From Candidatus Saccharimonadota bacterium (GTDB lineage: Bacteria; Patescibacteriota; Saccharimonadia; Saccharimonadales; Saccharimonadaceae), in NCBI GenBank assembly GCA_017514045.1, contig JAFWLS010000013.1, positions 38,377 through 102,376 of the forward strand: 64,000 nt of DNA, given 5' to 3'. Below, piece by piece: positions 52,870 to 60,982 of this stretch (the first letter of the stretch is position 1; each line of letters begins with the position of its first letter). Below the pieces are notes generated by a model, which made no database searches, was not told where the DNA came from, and was given only the letters and a program-made list of their open reading frames with translations. The position numbers and the translations under genes are program-made.

Positions 52870-52871
52870 TA

Positions 52872-52880
52872 TGTTAAAAT
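52872..52880 (+). promoter_or_regulatory. leaderless extended -10 of the 57-residue ORF
   Basis: TGT-TAAAAT, six bases before ATG 52887, right after the cysS stop. Confidence 0.6.
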
Positions 52881-52886
52881 TAGCTT

Positions 52887-53060
52887 ATGACTACAAAGAA
52901 AAATACTAAATCCAAACAAGCAAAAACCAAATCAAAATCTGAGACTGCTCCACAGCCGTTCCGAAAAACCGTCAAAGAGTCTATAATCATCGGTGCGATT
53001 ATTCTCGTTTGTGGATGCGCCCTCGCTATCGGTGCCTATCTGCTCTTTGCCCCTCGTTAA
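52887..53060 (+). CDS. 57-residue single-pass membrane protein
   Basis: A short frame with a very basic start (MTTKKNTKSKQAKTKSK) and one membrane helix (SIIIGAIILVCGCALAIGAYLLF). It has a leaderless promoter. The gene ends two bases before the convergent queH end. Function unknown; small basic single-pass proteins can be regulators or secretion accessory parts. Confidence 0.6.
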   Translation: MTTKKNTKSKQAKTKSKSETAPQPFRKTVKESIIIGAIILVCGCALAIGAYLLFAPR

Positions 53061-53062
53061 AT

Positions 53063-53665
53063 CTATAGCTCGACGATTCCGTTTTCTAAGTCTTTCAGGA
53101 TTTGTTTTTGGTAACGTTCTTCTTCCGAAAAAACGCATCCGCAGTATTTTTGTATATACATCCCAAGCTCTCGAGCTTTTTTCTGTCCTTCACGAAAGCC
53201 TACGCGAAAATCACGGTACACGAATTTAATCCCAGACATCTCAGCTAATTCTTCGCAAACTTTCTTTATCTCTTCGTGCTTTTGATATGGAGAGACCAGG
53301 AGTGTGGTAGTAAAAGCGTCATAACCGTGTTCTTTAGCATATTTAACAGTCTGCGTTAACCTAGCACGGTAACAATATCTCACACACCGATTAGGAATAT
53401 CGTTCGCGACCGCTTGGCAAAACTTATCCAGTCCATAGTCTTCGATAAAAATCCCTTTGACACCTTCACGCTTCACGTGTTCTTTCAGACAATCACGCCT
53501 TGCCTTGTACTCTTGATACGGATGAATATTCGGATTATACCAAAAAACCGTCGGCTCAATTCCTTCGGCACGTAAACTATCAATGCAGTACACCGAACAC
53601 GGCGCACAACATGTATGCATTAGTAACTTTAATCCGGCTCGCAGAGAGACGGGTTCATCGAGCAT
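53063..53665 (-). CDS. queH: epoxyqueuosine reductase QueH
   Basis: A 200-residue QueH (formerly DUF208). LLMHTCCAPCSVY and CVRYCYRARL, with YCGCVFSEEERY, supply the cysteines for the metal and iron-sulfur site. It carries out the last step, reducing epoxyqueuosine to queuosine in tRNA, without the B12 that QueG needs. GGAGAG precedes my chosen start at 53665; the frame is open to 53713. It overlaps tgt and completes the queuosine operon. Confidence 0.92.
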   Translation of the reverse strand: MLDEPVSLRAGLKLLMHTCCAPCSVYCIDSLRAEGIEPTVFWYNPNIHPYQEYKARRDCLKEHVKREGVKGIFIEDYGLDKFCQAVANDIPNRCVRYCYRARLTQTVKYAKEHGYDAFTTTLLVSPYQKHEEIKKVCEELAEMSGIKFVYRDFRVGFREGQKKARELGMYIQKYCGCVFSEEERYQKQILKDLENGIVEL

Positions 53666-54776
53666 AATATCTCTCCAAGAACTCCTTCTTATACTGCTGG
53701 AACGACCCATCAAGCAGAGAATCGCGAATCTTGTCTACGGTGTGTACTACGAAACGCTCATTATGGATCGAGGCTAGTACTTTTCCAGTTATCTCATCAA
53801 CCTTAAACAAATGGTGAAGATAGGCTCGAGTATGATTTTTGCAGCATTCACAATCGCATCCTTCAACAATAGGCGTAAAATCATGCTCAAATTTAGCATT
53901 TTTTATATTGATCCGCCCATCTAAAGTATAAAGCGACCCGTTCCGCGCCATTCTCGTTGGCCCAACGCAATCAAATGTATCACAGCCAAATTCTGCGCCA
54001 ATAAACAAATCGCGCGGTTCTTGGCCCATGCCAAGCAAATGTCTTGGTCTATCTTTTGGCAAAATAGAACAAACGGTTTTAAGCATCTCGTCCATCCCAT
54101 CTGCCGTAAACACACCTCCAATTCCATATCCATCTACAGGAAGCGCGGCCTCAAACTCAGCAGATTCCTTTCTGAGATCCAAAAATGTTCCACCCTGTAC
54201 CACGCCAAATAGATATTGTTCTGGAAGACCTTTTGCTAAATATTCTTCCTCAAGTCTATCATGCTCATCGATGCATCGAGTCAACCATCTATGAGTCCTC
54301 AGCATCGCTTGCTCCATATCGGAACGCGAATCAGACTTCGCTAGTTGATCAAACGCCATGTGAATATCCGCACCAATCTCCCACTGTGTCTCCATCGAAA
54401 GCTCCGGCGTCATCAAGAATTTCTGTCCATCGATATGGCTCTTGAATGTCGCACCTTCTTCAGATAGTTTCACATCAGGAAGCGAAAAAATCTGGAACCC
54501 ACCAGAGTCAGTAAAAGTCGGCCCATGCCAAGCAATAAAATCAGCCAGTCCACCACCTTCTCGAATCAATTTAGAGCCAGGTTTCAAAAAAAGATGGTAG
54601 GTATTTGCCAGCACAGCCTGGCTACCCAAGGCGCGCATCTGCTCAAATGTCAAAGCCTTGACCGTTGCTCTTGTCGAAGCCCCCACAAACGCCGGCGTCT
54701 TGATGTCGCCGTGAGGCGTATGGATTACGCCTACCCGTGCTAAGCCCTCACGTTTTTCAATATCAAACTTTAGCAT
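53655..54776 (-). CDS. tgt: queuine/preQ1 tRNA-ribosyltransferase
   Basis: A 373-residue TIM barrel. FTDSGGFQIFSL holds the catalytic Asp, VQGGTFLDLRKESAE and GIGGVF bind base, and DCVGPTRMARNG has the nucleophile region. The zinc site is kept: GCDCECCKNHTRAYLHHL. It swaps guanine 34 for preQ1 in four tRNAs. It overlaps queA by seven bases. Confidence 0.97.
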   Translation of the reverse strand: MLKFDIEKREGLARVGVIHTPHGDIKTPAFVGASTRATVKALTFEQMRALGSQAVLANTYHLFLKPGSKLIREGGGLADFIAWHGPTFTDSGGFQIFSLPDVKLSEEGATFKSHIDGQKFLMTPELSMETQWEIGADIHMAFDQLAKSDSRSDMEQAMLRTHRWLTRCIDEHDRLEEEYLAKGLPEQYLFGVVQGGTFLDLRKESAEFEAALPVDGYGIGGVFTADGMDEMLKTVCSILPKDRPRHLLGMGQEPRDLFIGAEFGCDTFDCVGPTRMARNGSLYTLDGRINIKNAKFEHDFTPIVEGCDCECCKNHTRAYLHHLFKVDEITGKVLASIHNERFVVHTVDKIRDSLLDGSFQQYKKEFLERYYAR

Positions 54777-55858
54777 ATCAACATTGAGTCTCCGTAGCTA
54801 AGGAAATTATATTTAGATTCCACACAATGATCGTATGCCTTGTGCAGATTCTCCCATCCAGCAAAGGCGCTCGTGAGCATCAGCACAGTTGATTTTGGAG
54901 CATGGAAATTAGTGAGCAATACGTCTACAATTTTAAATTGAAACCCAGGGTATATAAATATATCATCCTCACCAGACTTAAAACCCGTCTTCGCATAATG
55001 TTCCAGCGTCCTCGTAACCGTTGTTCCTACTGCGACTATGCGTCTTCCATCGGCCTTGGCGTTCGCGATTTCTTTTAGTGTCTCAAGAGGAATATTAAAC
55101 CATTCTGAATGCATTTTGTGCGCTTCTACTTCATCAGTACGAATCGGCAAAAATGTACCTAGCCCCACGTGTAAGGTCAAATAGCAAATAATAACGCCCT
55201 TTTCTCTCAAACGATTCATCAATTCTTCGGTCATATTTAGAGAAGCTGTCGGCGCAGCCGCACTCCCCATGTACTTCGCCCATACAGTTTGATATCTCTC
55301 TTTGTCAGCTTCGCTCGCATCCCGATGCAAATATGGTGGCAGCGGCACCGAACCATATTCTTCAGTCAGCTCTTTTAGCTGTACAGGCTTAAAGTGCTCA
55401 TCAAAAGCCTCAACTTCAGCAATACCGTTACCAAGAATTTCTAGGATTCTAACGTAACTGCTGGTCTTTTCCAGTTGCGAGAGTTCTTCCACGCGTTTAC
55501 TCGATGAATTATCCTTCCCAGAAAAATTCGCCTTAAGTACTGTTAGAACATCGCCTTCGTGTAGCTTCCCACGATACATTACTTTTTGTTTGTCTTTTCC
55601 GTGCTTCTCAAGCACCACCAGCTCACGTGGTCTACCATCAGGTAGCTCGCAGAAAATTCTGCTCTGCATCACTTTCGTATCGTTCAAGACCAACACATCG
55701 CCCGGCCTCAAAAACTCGTCAAGGTTCTTATAATAAGAATCAATAACCTTACCGGTTTTGCGATCTAGCACGCAAAGCCTAGTAGAACCACGCTCTTTTG
55801 GCGGATACTTAGCAATCCGTTCTTCGGGCAAATTGTAATCAAAATCAGAGACTAACAT
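54770..55858 (-). CDS. queA: SAM:tRNA ribosyltransferase-isomerase
   Basis: A 362-residue QueA. DFDYNLPEERIAKYPPKERGSTRLCVLDR opens it, LVLNDTKVMQSRI follows, and HVGLGTFLPIRTD plus HKMHSEWFNIP are the family blocks. It transfers the ribosyl part of SAM to preQ1 in tRNA, giving epoxyqueuosine. First gene of queA-tgt-queH, with a leaderless start. Confidence 0.97.
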   Translation of the reverse strand: MLVSDFDYNLPEERIAKYPPKERGSTRLCVLDRKTGKVIDSYYKNLDEFLRPGDVLVLNDTKVMQSRIFCELPDGRPRELVVLEKHGKDKQKVMYRGKLHEGDVLTVLKANFSGKDNSSSKRVEELSQLEKTSSYVRILEILGNGIAEVEAFDEHFKPVQLKELTEEYGSVPLPPYLHRDASEADKERYQTVWAKYMGSAAAPTASLNMTEELMNRLREKGVIICYLTLHVGLGTFLPIRTDEVEAHKMHSEWFNIPLETLKEIANAKADGRRIVAVGTTVTRTLEHYAKTGFKSGEDDIFIYPGFQFKIVDVLLTNFHAPKSTVLMLTSAFAGWENLHKAYDHCVESKYNFLSYGDSMLIC

Positions 55859-55865
55859 TTTCTAT

Positions 55866-55874
55866 ATTTTAACA
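55866..55874 (-). promoter_or_regulatory. leaderless extended -10 of queA
   Basis: Minus-strand TGT-TAAAAT, seven bases before the start at 55858. Confidence 0.65.
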
Positions 55875-55899
55875 TTTTCCGCCACAAAATAAAAACATA

Positions 55900-55908
55900 T
55901 GCTATTAT
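55900..55908 (+). promoter_or_regulatory. extended -10 of the AI-2E-family gene
   Basis: TGC-TATTAT; TAGAGGAGG lies before ATG 55937. Confidence 0.55.
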
Positions 55909-55936
55909 AGAATGGTAAAAGGTAGAGGAGGTCGAT

Positions 55937-57055
55937 ATGTCACGACAGATCGTAGAAATAGAAACCAAAACATTTATACGTTTTTGGCTTGTACTTTTAG
56001 GTATAGGCGCAATTATATATTTAATAATCAAAGCATCAGAAGCCCTCACCATCATCGGTATCTCTATTCTCTTAGCTATCGCTATCAGACCACTCGCGCT
56101 TAAAGTAGACCAGCTTATCGGCAAGAAGACTCAGTCTCGTCTTGCTTCTATTCTCGCCTACATGATTGTGATTTTAGTCATTGCAGGCATTGTGGCGGCG
56201 ATCGCTCCAGTCATCGTTACCGAATTCGCCAAATTCCTCTCTGCTTTACCAGAAACCGTCAAGAATGCAAATCTCTCCGGTTTAAACGATATTGGCCACT
56301 CTTTCGGCATCGAAAACCTTTCTGGTGAAATCGTCAAATACATCGACGAGCTTTCTAAAAATATGCTCGGCACACTCGGCACTGGTGTCATCTCGGGTCT
56401 ATCGACCGTTGGCGGTGTCGTCAGCAAAGCACTCATTTCGCTCGTTCTGACGCTATTCTTCCTCCTAGATGGGCCAAACTTATTTAATTCTATCTGGGAC
56501 TCTCTAGGTGCTAAAACATCCAAAAAAGACGTTAAAGAAGAAAAAGATACCGACGTCAGAGCTCTTACCGAAGCTCGAATCGTCATTCAGAAAATGGCCA
56601 AAGTTATCTCCACCTTCTTTAGCAAACAGGTCACCATCGCCCTACTCGATGGTACAGTCGTCGGCCTCTCCGTCTTTGCGCTTTCGCTTATTTTTGGCGT
56701 ACGATCCACATTGGCTCTGCCGCTAGGGCTTATTTCGATGACTTTCTACTTAATTCCGATGTTCGGACAAGTCATCGGCGCTGGCCTTGTCACTCTCATA
56801 CTTCTATTCAACAACCCTCTCATGGCCATCATATGGCTGGCGTTCTACATCGTCTACGGTTTCATCGAGGTAAATGTGTTCGCACCAAAGCTTCAAGGCA
56901 ATGCCCTAAAGCTCCGCCCAGTAGTCATTCTTATGGCTATGATTATCGGCACTTATACCTTCGGCCTTATCGGTGCTATCGTTGCCATACCTATCGCTGG
57001 ATGCATCAAGGTCCTCATCGAAGAATACCCGGCCATCCGCACCATTCGTGCCTAG
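55937..57055 (+). CDS. AI-2E-family (UPF0118) permease
   Basis: A 372-residue membrane protein with about seven to eight helices in the AI-2E transporter order: two at the start (GIGAIIYLIIK, IIGISILLAIAIRPLALKVD), a hydrophilic loop near 100-150, then a C-terminal group with VVGLSVFALSLIFG, ALPLGLISMTFYLIPMFGQVIGA and GFIEVNVFAPKLQGNALKLRP. The last segment is the family's signature region. Members range from AI-2 exporters to sodium antiporters; substrate here is open. TAGAGGAGG precedes the start. Confidence 0.87.
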   Translation: MSRQIVEIETKTFIRFWLVLLGIGAIIYLIIKASEALTIIGISILLAIAIRPLALKVDQLIGKKTQSRLASILAYMIVILVIAGIVAAIAPVIVTEFAKFLSALPETVKNANLSGLNDIGHSFGIENLSGEIVKYIDELSKNMLGTLGTGVISGLSTVGGVVSKALISLVLTLFFLLDGPNLFNSIWDSLGAKTSKKDVKEEKDTDVRALTEARIVIQKMAKVISTFFSKQVTIALLDGTVVGLSVFALSLIFGVRSTLALPLGLISMTFYLIPMFGQVIGAGLVTLILLFNNPLMAIIWLAFYIVYGFIEVNVFAPKLQGNALKLRPVVILMAMIIGTYTFGLIGAIVAIPIAGCIKVLIEEYPAIRTIRA

Positions 57056-57057
57056 AT

Positions 57058-57085
57058 TTGAATAATTCGTAATTTATGATATAAT
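57058..57085 (+). promoter_or_regulatory. promoter of the 73-residue ORF operon
   Basis: TTGAAT (57058-57063), 16-base spacer, TGA-TATAAT (57080-57085). Leader of about 30 bases. Confidence 0.6.
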
Positions 57086-57121
57086 ATCTTCATATTTTTG
57101 TACTTTAAAAGGAGGAAAATT

Positions 57122-57343
57122 ATGGATACGGTCCTCAGGCTTATAGTAACGTTACTTTTCTTCGGGGCAATCTTTAAATTCTTGCCACGCTCACAAAAAG
57201 ATACGCCATTTAAAGATCTATTAAGGCGAATTCTTTGGGTCAAAAAACCTGTCGACTTATCAGCAGATTTCTCAACGAGACCGAAATTTCGCGAAAAAGA
57301 CACCCGCATAGACAAAAAAGCGATTAAGGACTTGGGGGAATGA
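57122..57343 (+). CDS. 73-residue membrane-associated unknown
   Basis: One hydrophobic helix at the start (VLRLIVTLLFFGAIFKFL) then a basic tail (PKFREKDTRIDKKAIKDL). Strong AAAAGGAGG site. Lies 39 bases before the next orphan, probably one operon. Not recognised. Confidence 0.6.
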   Translation: MDTVLRLIVTLLFFGAIFKFLPRSQKDTPFKDLLRRILWVKKPVDLSADFSTRPKFREKDTRIDKKAIKDLGE

Positions 57344-57382
57344 AGCATGATATTTGTACTATAAAAAAGGAGGGGAGAGATA

Positions 57383-58003
57383 GTGACCGTAAAGCGTCCT
57401 AAAGGGTTCGAGCTGAAGACTGGACCATATTTGCTTGATGAACCAGTCTTTGACAAAATAGTATGTCCCGACGAAAAAGCCGTCGTTGCCATCAATCGAT
57501 CTTTGGAACAGGTAAGCACTTTCGTGAGACTATACTATTACATGATCTCGGTATATAAGGATTACATCGGCGAGAGCCCGGCCTTCAAAAGTGAAGTATA
57601 TCGAGTTGAAAAATTCCGGCGCCAAATCCAGACAAAGATAACCAGGAAAGGCAATACGGGTAAACTCGGAAATGAGTTATATCTCCAGCTTTTGAGCGAC
57701 GCCAATACAATCTTGTATTTAGGCGATAAAATTGTCGAAACTTACCAAAGAACAAGAGACGTATGTCTCAGAGGAGAGCATCTATCATCAAAGTTCATGT
57801 TGCTCAGGATGATTTATGACATTCTCGACATGGAACAAAAGCTTTTTGCCGAATATCCCGAAACAAGATACGCCTATTCAAAGACAGGCGAAAATTATCT
57901 CCGGGCGGTATTCGGGAAAACCACGATAAGATTCACCAAAGAAGAAGTAATCACGCAAGTTAGGGTGGCAGTTCAAAACTCACTCCCACCTACCTCCGAA
58001 TAA
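57383..58003 (+). CDS. 206-residue unrecognised helical protein
   Basis: Not recognised. GTG start after AAAAGGAGGGG. Long helices (VVAINRSLEQVSTFVRLYYYMISVY; LYLQLLSDANTILYLGDKIVETYQ) and no membrane segment. Nine of fifteen arginines are AGA or AGG. Together with the small membrane gene before it, it may form a two-part unit. It ends in a hairpin shared with the convergent gene. Confidence 0.6.
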   Translation: MTVKRPKGFELKTGPYLLDEPVFDKIVCPDEKAVVAINRSLEQVSTFVRLYYYMISVYKDYIGESPAFKSEVYRVEKFRRQIQTKITRKGNTGKLGNELYLQLLSDANTILYLGDKIVETYQRTRDVCLRGEHLSSKFMLLRMIYDILDMEQKLFAEYPETRYAYSKTGENYLRAVFGKTTIRFTKEEVITQVRVAVQNSLPPTSE

Positions 58004-58019
58004 CCAGTCCAACTAATCA

Positions 58020-58045
58020 AATCCCCGCTCATATAAGCGGGGATT
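58020..58045. terminator. hairpin between the orphan and the PNPOx-like gene
   Basis: AATCCCCGCT and AGCGGGGATT arms around CATATA; short T runs on both sides. Confidence 0.7.
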
Positions 58046-58051
58046 ATTCAT

Positions 58052-58387
58052 CTAAGCCTTTCGAATTTTCTCGAACCGGACCGCGACGGAATTATCATCC
58101 ATCGGCTTTTCCATTTTTTCAAACGCCTCTTTAGTCTTAATTGCATCGTCCTCTGCGAAAGCCTCTGCCATGAACCTACACGCACCGAACTCGTTCAGTG
58201 CAAACACCTCTACTTTGGGATTCTGTTCAATCTGCGCAAACATCTTCTTTGCTCTACTCGTGCCAAAGTATACTTTTCCATCCACTTCCGCTGCTTTGTC
58301 TAGCGGTCGTACATGTGGCTGATCGTCCTCACTTGTCGAGAGATACCATACGCCAGAAAGGGCATCAACGATTTCACTGTTATCCAT
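58052..58387 (-). CDS. pyridoxamine 5'-phosphate oxidase-family protein
   Basis: A 111-residue split-barrel flavin-binding protein. WYLSTSEDDQPHVRPLDK, GKVYFGTSRAKKMFAQIEQNPKVEVFAL and ACRFMAEA follow the small PNPOx-like family, which binds FMN, F420 or haem. It is half the length of PdxH, so it is not a canonical vitamin B6 enzyme. GAGGAGG precedes the start. It diverges from the glutaredoxin-like gene. Confidence 0.8.
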   Translation of the reverse strand: MDNSEIVDALSGVWYLSTSEDDQPHVRPLDKAAEVDGKVYFGTSRAKKMFAQIEQNPKVEVFALNEFGACRFMAEAFAEDDAIKTKEAFEKMEKPMDDNSVAVRFEKIRKA

Positions 58388-58540
58388 AAAACCTCCTCGT
58401 GTTTATAAGCTTGATTCTATACAACATATTATAAACAAGGACATTCGAAATGAGAATATCGCGCGAAGACTTCTAGCCTTCTTGGACTCGACTCGGATCG
58501 ACAAACGGGCCGTCGACTGCAAGCAAGCCATATCAAAGCG

Positions 58541-58549
58541 TGTTATAAT
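58541..58549 (+). promoter_or_regulatory. leaderless extended -10 of the glutaredoxin gene
   Basis: TGT-TATAAT, six bases before ATG 58556. The rest of 58388-58540 shows no gene. Confidence 0.7.
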
Positions 58550-58555
58550 AAAAAT

Positions 58556-58795
58556 ATGATTAAAGTATTCACCACCCCTACTTGCGTCTACTGCCATGCG
58601 CTTATGGACTGGCTAGACGAACAAAATATTAAATATGAGGAAATCGATGCCACTACTTCCGACGAAGCCATCGAGCTCGGTATCAATAGCGTCCCGGTGA
58701 CTATAATAACTGACGACGAAGGCAAAGAAATTGCCAAGATTGTCGGCTTCGATCGACCAGCATTGAAAAAAGCCCTCAAATCTCTTGCAGCATAA
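58556..58795 (+). CDS. glutaredoxin-like protein
   Basis: A 79-residue thioredoxin-fold protein. Active site TPTCVYCHALMDWL, cis-proline SVPVTII and GFDRPALKKAL. The CVYC motif and size fit NrdH/glutaredoxin-type reductants that serve ribonucleotide reductase. A reductase partner is not in the window. Confidence 0.9.
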   Translation: MIKVFTTPTCVYCHALMDWLDEQNIKYEEIDATTSDEAIELGINSVPVTIITDDEGKEIAKIVGFDRPALKKALKSLAA

Positions 58796-58842
58796 AATAA
58801 CACGCCAAATTGTCAAGTCTACAAAAACCGTTGTGTTTTTCC

Positions 58843-58848
58843 TATAAT
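58843..58848 (+). promoter_or_regulatory. -10 box of the 83-residue gene
   Basis: TATAAT; start near 58855 predicts a 139-base leader. No clear -35 element. Confidence 0.55.
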
Positions 58849-58852
58849 GAAA

Positions 58853-58990
58853 TTGTCTAGTCACACTACGGTCACTGTCTAGACAAAATCAACATAGCAG
58901 TCGGAAGTTACGTCATTTACTTCCACTGCCAAGAGCCTTAAAAGTTTGGGCTCACATAAATGACTCTTTAGAACAAAATTCAAGGAGTTA
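58853..58990 (+). promoter_or_regulatory. structured leader, candidate riboswitch or operator
   Basis: Four elements in order: TTGTCTAG (58853-58860) with CTAGACAA (58879-58886); GCAGT-C-GGAAGT (58897-58908) with ACTTCCACTGC (58919-58929), an 11-pair stem with one bulge; GAGCC (58933-58937) with GGCTC (58949-58953); and TGACTC (58961-58966) with GAGTTA (58985-58990), which covers the AAGGAG site. AAGAG (58931-58935) could instead pair with CTCTT (58964-58968) and free it. The first repeat lies at the start point and could also be an operator. Confidence 0.5.
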
Positions 58991-58993
58991 CTT

Positions 58994-59245
58994 ATGAAAA
59001 ACAATAAAACTATAACCGAGCGCGTCGAAGTAATGGCCCTCTTTGGGTATGAGATGACGCCGTGCCAACCGCTTACATTCAAAAAGCGTGGCGAATCAGA
59101 AGTGGAAGTGACGGAGCTTCTCCGCACCCGCATCAAGTTCGTCGGCACCGCCGCCCATCACATCTTCGACATTATCGCGGGAACAACAAGATACATGTTG
59201 GAGTTCAACTCAACAGATCTTAGTTGGCATCTCACTCGCGTATAA
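58994..59245 (+). CDS. 83-residue unknown with a structured leader
   Basis: Not recognised. The product (VEVMALFGYEMTPCQPLTFKKRG; AHHIFDIIAGTTRYMLEF) looks like a small alpha/beta or beta-rich cytosolic protein, with no signal peptide. AAGGAG precedes the start and lies in a leader hairpin. It has its own promoter and strong terminator, so it is a single controlled gene. Confidence 0.65.
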   Translation: MKNNKTITERVEVMALFGYEMTPCQPLTFKKRGESEVEVTELLRTRIKFVGTAAHHIFDIIAGTTRYMLEFNSTDLSWHLTRV

Positions 59246-59255
59246 TAGCTCGTCA

Positions 59256-59284
59256 AAAGCCCCCTAATTTTAGGGGGCTTTTAT
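59256..59284 (+). terminator. terminator of the 83-residue gene
   Basis: AAAGCCCCCTA and TAGGGGGCTTT arms, then T-rich. The 59285-59437 stretch after it has no gene I can support. Confidence 0.9.
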
Positions 59285-59437
59285 TTTCGAATGGAGTCCG
59301 AGAAAAGACAGAGTAGCGTAGAATCCTAGTCTTTTGGCATAGTTCAAGAAGACGGGAGTAGCGGACTGAGGCATACCAAAAAGTACGTAGAAGGAGCAAC
59401 GCATCCGTCGACGCAGAAATATGTCAAAAGACGAATT

Positions 59438-60088
59438 CTAAAAGAAGCGGAAACGGTTTAGTGGGAATAGGCGCATTATCACCGGTCCCGCTATCCTACA
59501 ATACGGAATAGTCCCGAGACCATTACGGCTATCATAACTATTATTGCCTTCGCGATTGTCGCCAGAAACAAATATCTCTCCTTCTGGCACAATTACATCC
59601 GTCTCGCCACTCGTGTACTCCTTCGGCCCATCGTCTTCAGCTTTACGCCAATCCGTATCATAGATAAATCCGTCCGGATGTTCGTCGTTATAGATAGTCA
59701 TCACGCCGTTCTTGACCTGTACTCTCTCGCCAGGGAATGCAATCACACGTTTAACAATATATTGATCCTTTATACCGCTCGGTGCAGCGCATGTCATTTC
59801 TCCACTAGAACTACCATTAGCAAAAACAATAATCTCGCCACGCTTCGGCACGTATTCTTGTCCCAAAAAATGCGACCATGATACTGTTAAACGATTCACA
59901 ATCACACGATCATCCCCAAGTAAAGTCCTTTCCATACTTCCGCCAACCACATTGTAAGATTTAAAAACAAAGCTATTAAGAATAATCGTTCCTAAAGCTA
60001 CTGCCCCAATAAATAGAAGCAGGCTAGATAGATCTTTAAGCAATGGGTGCTTCTGAAAAAAAGTCGCATGACCAAATTCTTTATCCAT
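59438..60088 (-). CDS. lepB: signal peptidase I
   Basis: A 216-residue membrane protease that removes signal peptides. One membrane helix (LSSLLLFIGAVALGTIILNSFVF), then GGSMERTLL with the catalytic Ser, YIVKRVIAFPG with the catalytic Lys, and VSGDNREGNNSYDSRN. The start at 60088 follows a leaderless -10 box. It would process the surface protein and other exported proteins. Confidence 0.95.
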   Translation of the reverse strand: MDKEFGHATFFQKHPLLKDLSSLLLFIGAVALGTIILNSFVFKSYNVVGGSMERTLLGDDRVIVNRLTVSWSHFLGQEYVPKRGEIIVFANGSSSGEMTCAAPSGIKDQYIVKRVIAFPGERVQVKNGVMTIYNDEHPDGFIYDTDWRKAEDDGPKEYTSGETDVIVPEGEIFVSGDNREGNNSYDSRNGLGTIPYCRIAGPVIMRLFPLNRFRFF

Positions 60089-60097
60089 ATAGCAACT

Positions 60098-60106
60098 ATT
60101 ATAGCA
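60098..60106 (-). promoter_or_regulatory. leaderless extended -10 of lepB
   Basis: Minus-strand TGC-TATAAT, nine bases before the start at 60088. Confidence 0.6.
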
Positions 60107-60161
60107 CAATCAATTTCGCTTATGTAATTTTCTAAACATTTAAGTTTTATTTGACGATTTT

Positions 60162-60170
60162 TGATATAAT
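60162..60170 (+). promoter_or_regulatory. leaderless extended -10 of the 262-residue membrane protein
   Basis: TGA-TATAAT, seven bases before ATG 60178. Confidence 0.65.
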
Positions 60171-60177
60171 ATACTAT

Positions 60178-60966
60178 ATGGCATCGGATTACATATTTAT
60201 TCGCAAAAGTCGTAACGCTCTATCTACTGTTCTTCATGTTATCCTCAATATTCTGCTCGGCGTTGGATCCGTCTTCGTCACCGTTGTTTCTGGCTCATGG
60301 ATCATCGGCTTCGCCCTAGTCCTTCTCAGCAAGTGGCGCATGTTTGCCGTTCGTCCCCACTATTTATGGCTTAATTTCAAAAGCAATCTTGTTGACCTTA
60401 TCGTCGGTTTCAGCTTTGTCATTATGGCCTATATTTCCGGTTCAGAGTTACTGTTAGTTCATTATCTCCTCGCTGCAGGTTACGCCATTTGGCTAACAAT
60501 CATCAAGCCAAAGACTACCGAAACATGGACTTTAGTTCAAGCACTCTTTGCTGTTTTTCTCGGTACGACTGCCGCTAGTGTCCTTGGAGCTAGCATCAAC
60601 TCCATCTTACTGGTTTTACTAGAATTTGTTATTGGTTATGGATCTGCACGCCATGTTCTCGCTCAAAACGACAACATGAACGATGAAGGTTTCCCGGCTC
60701 TTACCCTTGGCGCCATTTTTGCTGAAATCGCCCTGCTTTGCCACTCCTGGATGAAAGTCTATGCTTTTAAAACTCTAGGAATCGTAATTCCACAGTTAGC
60801 TATCATTCTTACGGTATTTAGTTTTATGGCTGAGCGAATTTTTCGTTCTATAGAAGGTCATGACGGCCAATTCCGGTTTAAAGACGTCGCCATGCCGATA
60901 GTATTTAGTATCATAGTCCTGGCCATTATCATCATCGGCTTTAGCGTACCAAAGTTCAACGTATAA
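60178..60966 (+). CDS. 262-residue polytopic membrane protein
   Basis: About seven membrane helices (VILNILLGVGSVFVTVVSGSW, LIVGFSFVIMAYISG, TLVQALFAVFLGTTAASVLGA and others) with short loops. It ends 16 bases before the HtrA start and probably forms an operon with it. No family motif recognised. The start at 60178 follows the -10 box; the open frame back to 60151 would cover it. Confidence 0.65.
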   Translation: MASDYIFIRKSRNALSTVLHVILNILLGVGSVFVTVVSGSWIIGFALVLLSKWRMFAVRPHYLWLNFKSNLVDLIVGFSFVIMAYISGSELLLVHYLLAAGYAIWLTIIKPKTTETWTLVQALFAVFLGTTAASVLGASINSILLVLLEFVIGYGSARHVLAQNDNMNDEGFPALTLGAIFAEIALLCHSWMKVYAFKTLGIVIPQLAIILTVFSFMAERIFRSIEGHDGQFRFKDVAMPIVFSIIVLAIIIIGFSVPKFNV

Positions 60967-60982
60967 CCAAAGGAGGTTAAAA

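Noticed and set aside
58403..58597. 64-residue minus-strand frame in the gap before the glutaredoxin gene
   Set aside because: It overlaps the glutaredoxin start and promoter, with no ribosome binding site and no recognisable motif.
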